A stretch of 35,901 bases of DNA from Candidatus Eiseniibacteriota bacterium (GTDB lineage Bacteria; Eisenbacteria; RBG-16-71-46; JAFGJU01): assembly GCA_020349905.1 (NCBI GenBank), contig CP070702.1, positions 2,503,496-2,539,396 on the forward strand, written 5' to 3'. The notes under the pieces were generated by a model. It did not search any database. It saw only the letters and a program-made list of their open reading frames with translations, and was not told where the DNA came from. The translations under genes and the position numbers were made by a program. Below are positions 15,383 through 22,478 of this stretch, piece after piece (positions within the stretch are counted from its first letter, which is position 1; every line of letters begins with the position of its first letter).

Positions 15383-16330
15383 ATGTTTTCCCTTCTCTTC
15401 TTCAACATATTGAAGCTCGGCGTCTCGGCAATGCCGCCGCGTGTGGGTTATTTCCTTGCAAGAAGATTGGTCGCCGTGCACTACTACACTTACCCCGGAA
15501 GACGCGCGGCGGTGGTCTCGAACGTGAGGCACATCCTGGGCAACTCCCCTTCTCCCAGGTTCAGAGAGCTGGGGGAGAAGCGCGTGGCGAAACTCATCTT
15601 CAGAAGCTTCAACGAATTTCTCTACGAATTCTTCAAAATTCCCCATCTGGACCGCTCGAGAGTCAAGGAAGTCTTCACGCTGGAGGGTCTGGAGAATCTG
15701 GACGAAGCACTCGCCCGAAGGAAGGGGGCCATAATCGCCACCGCCCACATAGGAAACTGGGAAGCGGCCGGAATCGCCCTGGCACTTCTGGGCTACAGAC
15801 TTCACGTTGTGGCCGGTGTGCAGTTCAGCACTTCCATGTCGGAGCACGTGAAGAACATCAAGCGGAGGCTCAACATGAGCGTGGTTTCGCCGGAGGAGAG
15901 TTTCCGGGCTCTCTTCCGCGCCCTTCGCAACAACGAGACCGTGGTGCTGCTGGTGGACGGAGACGTCTTCGTGAACGGGCTGCCGACTGAGTTCTTCTCC
16001 AAGCCCGCGAAGATACCGTCCGGTGCAGCGACGCTCTCACTGAAGACCGGGGCTCCCATCGTTCCCGGCTACATAAAGCGGCTGGGGCCTTTTCGATTCA
16101 AGGTGCACATCGACGACCCGATATTCCCTGAGCCCACCGGAAACAAGGCCGCCGATATCGAGAAGCTGACCAGGAAGGTGCTCTCCAGAATAGAATCGTA
16201 CATAGAAGAAAACCTGGACCAGTGGTGCATATTCAGAGATGTCTGGGCCCCGGTTTCCAGGCCTCGCACCGCTGCCAGGGCCCAACGGACTGTAGGCCAT
16301 GTCCACCAAAACCCGCCGACGAACAGCTGA
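15383..16330 (+). CDS. LpxL/HtrB-family lipid acyltransferase
   Basis: The 315-aa protein belongs to the lauroyl/myristoyl acyltransferase family, which adds secondary acyl chains to lipid A; it also includes the mannoside acyltransferase PatA. The catalytic H-x4-D/E motif is H122-IGNW-E127 ('ATAHIGNWEAAGIAL'). Later blocks are typical: 'VVLLVDGDVFVNGLPTEFFSKPAKIPSGAATLSLKTGAPIVPGYI' for acyl binding and 'NLDQWCIFRDVWAP' near the C-terminus, the counterpart of the usual 'PEQWxWxHRRW'. An N-terminal hydrophobic stretch ('FSLLFFNILKLGVSAM') may anchor it to the inner membrane. Its 3' end overlaps the GT4 gene by 32 bp, so the two probably act on one glycolipid. Lipid A versus other glycolipid cannot be settled here. 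Confidence 0.85.
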   Translation: MFSLLFFNILKLGVSAMPPRVGYFLARRLVAVHYYTYPGRRAAVVSNVRHILGNSPSPRFRELGEKRVAKLIFRSFNEFLYEFFKIPHLDRSRVKEVFTLEGLENLDEALARRKGAIIATAHIGNWEAAGIALALLGYRLHVVAGVQFSTSMSEHVKNIKRRLNMSVVSPEESFRALFRALRNNETVVLLVDGDVFVNGLPTEFFSKPAKIPSGAATLSLKTGAPIVPGYIKRLGPFRFKVHIDDPIFPEPTGNKAADIEKLTRKVLSRIESYIEENLDQWCIFRDVWAPVSRPRTAARAQRTVGHVHQNPPTNS

Positions 16331-17585
16331 GGCAGCGATTCCCAACACAACCGTAGCGGTGTCCCGGCCTCGAGCCGACCGCGGCAGGCACATCAGCCTG
16401 GAAACACAGCCTTCAGAGAGCCGGGGCGACGGCAGGCGTTCTCTGAACGTGGCCATCGTCACTCACGCCTACTATCCTCAATTCGGGGGAGTGACTGAGC
16501 ACGTCCACCACGTGGCGGTCGAGCTCCGCAAGAGGGGGCATCGGGTCACCATCATCACCTGCGGCCACAGGAACTCAAAGCCGGCGAACGAGGCCGACGT
16601 GGTCCGCCTGGGAAGCAACGTCCTCATAAAACACAACGGCGCGTACGCCAACCTGACGGTTGGCTGGAACATCTACGGCAAGATGAAACGAGTGCTCAGA
16701 GAAGGCCGCTTCGACGTCGTCCACGTCCATTGTCCTCTGGTACCCGTCCTGCCTCTGGCAGCCACCAGAACCTCCAGAGATGCTGTGCTGCTCGGTACCT
16801 TCCACGCGTCGGCAAAGTCCAACGCCGGCTATTTCCTCTTCAGGCCGCTTCTGCAGAAGTTTCACCGGAGAATCCACGGGAAGGTCGCCGTGAGCCTTCC
16901 CGCGAGAGATTTCGTGCACAGGTACTTCGGTGGAGACTACCGGATAATTCCCAACGGAGTGGATCCAGAGAGGTTCAGCCCCGAGGTCCCGCCGCTTGAG
17001 GAACTGATGGACGGGACCCACAACATACTTTTTGTCGGCAGGCCGGACCCCCGCAAGGGGCTCGAACATTTGATACGGGCCATGGAAGTCATCCACGCCA
17101 AGAGTCCCTCACCCGTTAGACTAGTAGTGATAGGGGACGGTCCCGGAAGGCCGACGTACGAGGCCGCTGTGGCCGACCACATCAGGGACTCGGTGCGGTT
17201 CGTAGGCAGCGTGACCAGTGAGCTTCTACCCCGCTACTTTGCGAGCGCGCACGTCTTCTGCTCACCGGCAACCAGGAACGAAAGCTTCGGTATAGTCTTG
17301 CTGGAGGCAATGGCCTCAGGCGTTCCCGTTGTAGCATCCGACATACCGGGCTACAGGAGCGTGGTTTCGCACAAACAGGACGGTTTGCTCACCGAAGCCT
17401 CGAATCACGAGGCGCTGGCCGAGACGATCCTGGAATTGCTGCGTGACAAAGAGCTCAGAGAGAAGCTGGGAGCCAGGGGGAGACAGAAGGCGTTTCAGTA
17501 CTCGTGGGCCAGCGTGGCGCGGCAGACCGAAGACTATTACTTCGAACTCATGGACGCGAAGGTGGGCGCTCGAGCCCGCGACTGA
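16299..17585 (+). CDS. GT4-family glycosyltransferase
   Basis: The 428-aa protein is a GT-B fold, retaining glycosyltransferase (GT4). The N-terminal Rossmann domain begins near residue 49 ('LNVAIVTHAYYPQFGGVTEHV', with the acceptor-side GGV loop). The C-terminal nucleotide-sugar domain has 'NILFVGRPDPRKGLEHLI', 'RLVVIGDGP' and the EX7E motif E328-E336 ('ESFGIVLLE', followed by 'AMASGVPVVASD'). It resembles PimA/PimB-like mannosyltransferases and related glycolipid enzymes. About 48 residues precede the fold, are basic and low-complexity, and overlap the acyltransferase gene, so the true start may be later, for example the GTG at 16359. It ends 8 bp from the convergent zinc-ribbon gene. Confidence 0.88.
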   Translation: MSTKTRRRTAEAAIPNTTVAVSRPRADRGRHISLETQPSESRGDGRRSLNVAIVTHAYYPQFGGVTEHVHHVAVELRKRGHRVTIITCGHRNSKPANEADVVRLGSNVLIKHNGAYANLTVGWNIYGKMKRVLREGRFDVVHVHCPLVPVLPLAATRTSRDAVLLGTFHASAKSNAGYFLFRPLLQKFHRRIHGKVAVSLPARDFVHRYFGGDYRIIPNGVDPERFSPEVPPLEELMDGTHNILFVGRPDPRKGLEHLIRAMEVIHAKSPSPVRLVVIGDGPGRPTYEAAVADHIRDSVRFVGSVTSELLPRYFASAHVFCSPATRNESFGIVLLEAMASGVPVVASDIPGYRSVVSHKQDGLLTEASNHEALAETILELLRDKELREKLGARGRQKAFQYSWASVARQTEDYYFELMDAKVGARARD

Positions 17586-17593
17586 GAGCCATC

Positions 17594-18202
17594 CTAGAGA
17601 ACCTTATTGCCCTCGCCGAGGATCTCGTTTACGGCTTCCCTGAAGTGTTCAGTTTCAATGGCGGTCTCTATTCCGACCCTCTCCTTGTATATCTCCCAGG
17701 AGCGGGCAATTTCTTTTCCGAGAAAGGCAAGAATCTTGTCTTGCGCGAGCCCCTCGTCCCGTTCCTTCCTGTTGTAGAACAGGATGTCTGACACGAGGGC
17801 CCTGGCAAGAGTCCTCGGGTCCTCCTCAGCAACCCCGGCTTCCTTCTCCTTGAACGTCTCTTCGGGTTCGGGACGGGCTTCGCCAGGCGCGTCAGACGGG
17901 TGGTCCGCGGCCACGGCCGGCGCCTCGTCGGGCCCTTTCGACTCCTCCTCGATGCCAGGCGCTGCACCCTCTCCCATCGACACTCCTGTCTCCCCTCCAG
18001 GCAACCTGACCGGCCACATGGATTGCCCCACGACGGCCTTGCCGAAGAGCTTTTCCCCCAGCGTCTCCTCCCTTTCCTCCACTTCCCTCTTGACCTCGAA
18101 GATTGCCTTGCACTTCGGGCACTTTACCTTGACTCCGGAGGTCGGGACCCGCTCCTCAGAAATCTTGTATCTTGTGTGACAACTGCCGCATTCGACTATC
18201 AT
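17594..18202 (-). CDS. MJ0042-type zinc-ribbon protein with acidic linker
   Basis: The 202-aa protein begins with a zinc finger of the MJ0042 type: C5-x2-C8 and C28-x2-C31 ('IVECGSCHTRYKISEERVP', 'KVKCPKCKAIFEV'). A low-complexity Glu/Pro/Ala linker runs from about 38 to 125. The conserved C-terminal helical module is at about 127-200 ('DPRTLARALVSDILFYNRKERDEGLAQDKILAFLGKEIARSWEIYKERVG'). This architecture is common in deltaproteobacteria and candidate phyla, often near motility or surface genes; its function is unknown. GGAGG precedes the ATG at 18202, and a sigma-54 promoter lies about 45 bp upstream. The acidic linker resembles the tail of the MglA-like GTPase in composition. Confidence 0.82.
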   Translation of the reverse strand: MIVECGSCHTRYKISEERVPTSGVKVKCPKCKAIFEVKREVEEREETLGEKLFGKAVVGQSMWPVRLPGGETGVSMGEGAAPGIEEESKGPDEAPAVAADHPSDAPGEARPEPEETFKEKEAGVAEEDPRTLARALVSDILFYNRKERDEGLAQDKILAFLGKEIARSWEIYKERVGIETAIETEHFREAVNEILGEGNKVL

Positions 18203-18248
18203 GGCTCCGCCTCCGCTTCGGGGTGTGGCTGCGCATCATCTGTCACGC

Positions 18249-18264
18249 AGCAAGAATTGAGCCA
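18249..18264 (-). promoter_or_regulatory. sigma-54 promoter for the zinc-ribbon gene
   Basis: The minus strand reads TGGCTCAATTCTTGCT, 10 of 12 specified positions, with a perfect TTGCT -12 element and exact GG-N10-GC spacing. The predicted start is near 18237, about 35 nt before the ATG. Confidence 0.6.
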
Positions 18265-18309
18265 ACGCTCCACGCCACTGGCCGGGCTCCGGCCCCAGTG
18301 AAAAGTCGT

Positions 18310-18323
18310 GTCCCGTGCGGGAC
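18310..18323 (-). terminator. possible recG terminator hairpin
   Basis: GTCCCG-TG-CGGGAC is a perfect 6-bp-arm dyad followed on the minus strand by ACGACTTTTC. It lies about 110 nt after the recG stop, among several other dyads. It could equally be an activator site for the zinc-ribbon sigma-54 promoter, about 50 bp away. Confidence 0.4.
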
Positions 18324-18435
18324 GTCCTGCCTGGCCGGGAAGTCGTGCCGGACCAGGAGGTCGTTCCTGACCGGCGACGCGTGCATCCAGGAACCAGGAG
18401 GGTTGCGCCCGTGACCCGTCGGGGAGAGAGGCATC

Positions 18436-20511
18436 TCAGGACGGGGGCAATTCTGAAGAGAGCCGTTTCAACTCATTCAGGGTGCGCCTGGCAGGGGCGT
18501 TGTCAGGGTGCGAGAGTTCGGGGTCGCTCTCCAGGAGAAGGAACGCTTCGCGCCTGGCCTGGGAAAGCAGCGGGCCGTCTCGAAGAATCTCGGCGATCTT
18601 GAAGTCGGGCAGGCCGTGCTGCCGGGTTCCGAGAAACTCGCCCGGACCTCTGATGGCGAGGTCGGCCTCGGCTATCTTGAAGCCGTCGTCACAGTTGACG
18701 AGTATTCCGAGCCTTCTGGATGCGTCTTCGCCGATTTCCCTCTCCTTAATCAGAATGCAGTGGGACTCGTGGCGACCTCGTCCCACTCGCCCTCTGAGCT
18801 GGTGAAGCTGCGAGAGACCGTATCTGTCAGGGTGTTCCACTATCATGATGGAGGCGTTCGAAACATCTATCCCCACTTCTACCACTGTCGTACTCACGAG
18901 CACGTCTATCTCTCCCGCCTTGAAGCTCCTCATCGTCCGCTCTTTCTCATCGTTCTTCATCTTCCCGTGCAGCAGGCCCACCCTTACCCCCCGAAGCGCT
19001 GGGTGCTTGGACAGCTCTCCGGCCATCTCGGTGGCCGCCATGAGCTGTTCCATCTTCTCGGATTCTTCGACGAGCGGGTAAACCACGAACGCCTGCCTTC
19101 CTTCCTGCACCTGTTTCGCAAGAAACTCGTACGTCTTCCCCCGCTCCGCTTCCGTGACAGCTTTCGTCGTCACCTTCCGCCTGCCAGGCGGCATCTCATC
19201 GATGACGGAGACGTCCAGGTCCCCGAAGACCGTCATGGCCAGGGACCGCGGAATGGGCGTCGCGGTCATCACCAGTACGTGTGGGAAGACGCCCTTTCCG
19301 ATGAGAGCTGCCCGCTGCAGCACGCCGAATCGATGCTGTTCGTCGACGATTATGAGTCCCAGCCCGGCAAACTCGACGTGCTCCTGTATCAAGGCGTGCG
19401 TGCCTATGAGAAGATGTATTTTCCCTACTGCAGTGTCCTTCAGTATCTGCTCCCTCTTCTTGTGGCGAGTCTTTCCGAGCAGGCAGTCCACGTTGACGTT
19501 CAGATCCCTCAGCAACTCCGTGGCCGTTGCGAAGTGCTGCTCGGCCAGGATCTCCGTGGGGGCCATGAATGCCACCTGGCAACCGCTGTCTGCGGCGATG
19601 AGAGACGCTGCGATCGCCACCACCGTCTTGCCACAGCCCACGTCCCCTTCCAGAAGCCTGTTCATCACCTTCCTGGAACTGAGGTCCGCCTTTATCTCTT
19701 CCAGCACTCTTCTCTGTGCCTCGGTGAGCGGGAAGGGCAGCGACTTCACGAATTGTGAGAAGAGAGGACCGTTCGTGGAAAAGGCCAGAGCGCGCGAAGG
19801 ATCCTGAGCGCGCTGCTTCCGCCTGGCAAGCATGAGCTGAAAGAAGAACAGCTCCTCGAACGCCAGGCGTTCCCTGGCCTGCTGCTGTCGCTGCCAGTCG
19901 TCCGGAAAGTGAATCTGCTGAAGCGCCTCGCGGAGTTCCAGAAGTCCTCTTCGCTTTCTCACGTGCCGCGGAAGGCTCTCACGAACCAGAGGCAGGCACC
20001 CGTCCAGAGTTCTCTTGACGCTTCTGCGCAGCACCTTCTGGCTGAGCTCCGCGGTAAGCCTGTAGGAAGGCACGATCCTCCCGGTGTGAATCAGTTCCTG
20101 GTCTTCCCGGGAGAGTATCTCGTAGACAGGGTTCTTGAGTTGCTTGCTTCGATAGAAACCCACTTCCCCACTCACTACGACAGTCTGGCCGCCCTTAAAG
20201 ACTTTCTGAAGGAACGGTTGGTTGAACCAGATACACTCCATGTGACCGGTCTCGTCCGACAGGACCAGGATGAAGTCTCTCCGGCCGTCTCGGGTGGGCC
20301 TTACCTGTGAGCCTTGAACGACTCCCATCACTGTGCAGTTCTGGCCGGGAGAGACGGAAGAGATGCGGCTCAGTGTGGTTCTGTCAATGTAGTGGCGGGG
20401 GTAGTGACGAAGCAGGTCCATGACCGTGGAGATGCCGAGCTTCAGAAACAGCTGTGCCCTCGCAGGGCCCACACCCTTCAGATACTGTACGGACGAGGAT
20501 GGCTTCAGCAT
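18436..20511 (-). CDS. recG: ATP-dependent DNA helicase RecG
   Basis: The 691-aa protein remodels stalled forks and Holliday junctions. The N-terminal wedge/OB domain covers about 1-240 ('YLKGVGPARAQLFLKLGI', 'GQNCTVMGVVQG'). Helicase motifs follow: Walker A 'LLEGDVGCGKTVVA', 'MAPTEILAEQHF', DEQH box 'IIVDEQHRFGV', 'VLVMTATPIPRSLAM', and in domain 2 'VLVSTTVVEVGIDVSNASIMIVEHPDRYGLSQLHQLRGRVGRG'. The frame stays open to 20562, but a predicted start of transcription near 20563 makes a leaderless ATG there unlikely. The ATG at 20511 matches E. coli RecG length (693 aa), so I prefer it. It is divergent from rpmB. Confidence 0.95.
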   Translation of the reverse strand: MLKPSSSVQYLKGVGPARAQLFLKLGISTVMDLLRHYPRHYIDRTTLSRISSVSPGQNCTVMGVVQGSQVRPTRDGRRDFILVLSDETGHMECIWFNQPFLQKVFKGGQTVVVSGEVGFYRSKQLKNPVYEILSREDQELIHTGRIVPSYRLTAELSQKVLRRSVKRTLDGCLPLVRESLPRHVRKRRGLLELREALQQIHFPDDWQRQQQARERLAFEELFFFQLMLARRKQRAQDPSRALAFSTNGPLFSQFVKSLPFPLTEAQRRVLEEIKADLSSRKVMNRLLEGDVGCGKTVVAIAASLIAADSGCQVAFMAPTEILAEQHFATATELLRDLNVNVDCLLGKTRHKKREQILKDTAVGKIHLLIGTHALIQEHVEFAGLGLIIVDEQHRFGVLQRAALIGKGVFPHVLVMTATPIPRSLAMTVFGDLDVSVIDEMPPGRRKVTTKAVTEAERGKTYEFLAKQVQEGRQAFVVYPLVEESEKMEQLMAATEMAGELSKHPALRGVRVGLLHGKMKNDEKERTMRSFKAGEIDVLVSTTVVEVGIDVSNASIMIVEHPDRYGLSQLHQLRGRVGRGRHESHCILIKEREIGEDASRRLGILVNCDDGFKIAEADLAIRGPGEFLGTRQHGLPDFKIAEILRDGPLLSQARREAFLLLESDPELSHPDNAPARRTLNELKRLSSELPPS

Positions 20512-20543
20512 GGCATTCCCGCAACGCCGAGGAGATTTTCTGC

Positions 20544-20572
20544 TTGCAGGCCCGCTTCCCATCTGGTAAATT
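20544..20572 (+). promoter_or_regulatory. sigma-70-type promoter for rpmB
   Basis: -35 TTGCAG (20544-20549), 17-bp spacer, -10 TAAATT (4/6, 20567-20572). It lies about 40 bp upstream of the rpmB ATG; its -10 overlaps the divergent recG -10. Confidence 0.45.
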
Positions 20573-20599
20573 GTAACCTGCGGTTTTTGTGTTCATCAA
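20570..20599 (-). promoter_or_regulatory. sigma-70-type promoter for recG
   Basis: Minus strand: -35 TTGATG (4/6, 20594-20599), 18-bp spacer, -10 TACAAT (5/6, 20570-20575). The predicted start is near 20563. Confidence 0.5.
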
Positions 20600-20613
20600 G
20601 GAGTATATCAGTT

Positions 20614-20850
20614 ATGGCTAAAAGATGCGATATTTGCGGAAAGGGCAACCTTTTCGGGGCTTCGGTGAGTCACGCCCACAACGTTACCAAACGACGCTGG
20701 CAGCCGAACCTGCAGCGCGTACGGGTGGTGATAGACGGCGTTCCCAGAAAGCTCTACGTTTGCACGCGTTGCCTTAGATCTGACGCAGTGCAGAAGGGCA
20801 TCCGTGCTTCAAGAAAGACCCCGTCTCACGAAGCGGCTGGTGAATCCTAG
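20614..20850 (+). CDS. rpmB: 50S ribosomal protein L28 (four-cysteine form)
   Basis: The 78-aa protein begins 'MAKRCDICGKGNLFGASVSHAHN', the L28 signature, and continues 'VTKRRWQPNLQRVRVV'. It has the zinc-binding form, with C5/C8 ('CDIC') and a second CxxC ('VCTRC'); many bacteria have lost these Cys. The ATG at 20614 has AAGGAG 10 nt upstream. An open frame extending further upstream is not part of the gene. The C-terminal tail beyond about residue 65 is slightly longer than usual. It is convergent with the radical SAM gene, with an 11-bp gap. Confidence 0.95.
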   Translation: MAKRCDICGKGNLFGASVSHAHNVTKRRWQPNLQRVRVVIDGVPRKLYVCTRCLRSDAVQKGIRASRKTPSHEAAGES

Positions 20851-20861
20851 CATCCAGCCGG

Positions 20862-22478
20862 CTACCCTGGTCCTCCTCCGAAGGCTTTCTCGTATTCCTT
20901 CCTGAGTCTCTCTCTGGACGGGACCACGTCCAGGTGGTCCCACGCGAGTGCGGCGCCCAGTTCCCTGGCCGAGAAGACCTCCGAATCGAATTCGAGTCCC
21001 GCTCTCTTCCAGGCGGTCCTGGCACTGAGGCCTTCGAAGACCATCGCGTGAAGAGCCAGCCCGGTCTTCCAGCTACCCCGGGAGAGCGCCGCCTGCAAGA
21101 AGGAGCTCCTGAGACCCTGCGGTTTGAATCTCACTCCCTTCAGCCTTGAGAGCTGCCTCGAGAGGGTCTGCATCTTGGTCCGGAGGGCACCGCGCTCGTC
21201 CATCGGACACCATTGAAAAGGAGTCCAGGCCTTGGGCACGAACGGCGAGACGCTCACCGTGACGTGACGCGCCTTCTTGCCTGCTCTGAAGCGCGAGCTC
21301 ACCGATTCCACGAGAGACACGATCGCCATCACGTCCTCGAGTTTTTCGCCCGGCAGTCCGACCATGAAATAAAGTCTCAAGGAAGCGAGGCCGCTGTCCC
21401 TGGCAGCGGCCACGGTCTCCTCAAGACTGTCCTCCGCAAGCTCCTTGTTAACCAGCTTCCGCATCTCGCGGGTCCCTGCTTCCGGGGCGATCGTGACGGT
21501 CCTGGTTCCGCTCCGCGCCAACAATTCCAGAATTTCAGAAGCCCCTATGTCCGCGCGTAGCGAGGATACGGAGACTCGAATTCCACGTTCCACTAGGGCT
21601 CTTGCCACGGGCACCAGATCCGGGTGCTCAGACACGCAGGCTCCCACCAGCCCCACTGTCCTCACAGAGGAACCAGCCTGCCAGACCCTCGCCAGCAGCG
21701 AATCCGCCGGCACGTACCGAAGGGGAGCGTAGATGCAGGTGGCGGCACAAAACCTGCATTTCCTGGAGCAACCCCTCACGGCCTCTGCCAGGAACATGCC
21801 TCCGAGGTGACTGCGAGGACTAGATACTGCGGTGCTGCAGAAGGTCGTGGAGGGGTCGCGCACAACCCTGCGCCTCACCGTTCCGGCGACGTCCCTTCCC
21901 TCCCCGAGAAAAGGCGATTGGATGGACGGCACGTAGACGCCCTCCACCAGAGCCAGCGACTTAAGCACGGGTTGTCTCCCTCGTTCTTCCAGCTCCGAGC
22001 AACGGCCCACTATCTCCTGGATTGCCTCGTCTGCCTCGCCAAGGAATATGGCATCCATGAAGGGGGTCATGGGTTCGGGGTTGATGGTCGTGGCCGCACC
22101 GCCCGCCAGGAGCAGAGGGGACCGCTCGTCACGGTTGGAGGCCAGTGGCTCGATGGCCGAGTCCTTCAGCATCCTCAGCACGTTGATGTAGTCGTTCTCG
22201 AACGAGATGGAGAACGCAACGACGTCGAACTCGTTCAGCCGCAGGTGGCTCTCGAGGGAAATGCACCTGCGGTCCCTCTCGTAGAAAACTCTCTCACAGT
22301 GAACGGAGGTGCTGGAGGCCAGAAGTCTGAAGACACCCTGAAAGCCCAGATTGTCCATTCCCACGGCATAGGAGTTGGGGTAGACGAGCGCGACGCGCAG
22401 CCGGACCCCTCCCTCTTTTGCGCGAGGTGGAGGACTGAAGTGATAGGTTTCCAAGTCTTCAGATAAGGCTCTTGCCAC
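20862..22478 (-). CDS. B12-binding-like radical SAM protein
   Basis: The 538-aa protein has an N-terminal cobalamin-binding-like Rossmann region (about 25-160: 'VALVYPNSYAVGMDNLGFQGVFRLL', 'FDVVAFSISFENDYINVLRML', 'LLLAGGAATTINPEPM', 'MDAIFLGEADEAI'). A radical SAM barrel follows, with the cluster motif C237-x3-C241-x2-C244 ('EAVRGCSRKCRFCAA'). It resembles the uncharacterised radical SAM family whose members are often fused to or followed by a DUF2344 domain; that domain is absent here. The DxHx B12-ligand motif is not evident, so cobalamin binding is uncertain and the reaction unknown. Its start overlaps the TPR gene by 20 bp, so the two are probably co-translated. Confidence 0.82.
   Translation of the reverse strand: MARALSEDLETYHFSPPPRAKEGGVRLRVALVYPNSYAVGMDNLGFQGVFRLLASSTSVHCERVFYERDRRCISLESHLRLNEFDVVAFSISFENDYINVLRMLKDSAIEPLASNRDERSPLLLAGGAATTINPEPMTPFMDAIFLGEADEAIQEIVGRCSELEERGRQPVLKSLALVEGVYVPSIQSPFLGEGRDVAGTVRRRVVRDPSTTFCSTAVSSPRSHLGGMFLAEAVRGCSRKCRFCAATCIYAPLRYVPADSLLARVWQAGSSVRTVGLVGACVSEHPDLVPVARALVERGIRVSVSSLRADIGASEILELLARSGTRTVTIAPEAGTREMRKLVNKELAEDSLEETVAAARDSGLASLRLYFMVGLPGEKLEDVMAIVSLVESVSSRFRAGKKARHVTVSVSPFVPKAWTPFQWCPMDERGALRTKMQTLSRQLSRLKGVRFKPQGLRSSFLQAALSRGSWKTGLALHAMVFEGLSARTAWKRAGLEFDSEVFSARELGAALAWDHLDVVPSRERLRKEYEKAFGGGPG

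Noticed and set aside
15446..15462. GG-N10-GC sequence inside the acyltransferase gene resembling a sigma-54 site
   Set aside because: Only about 7 of 12 consensus positions and inside coding DNA with no downstream start; background level.
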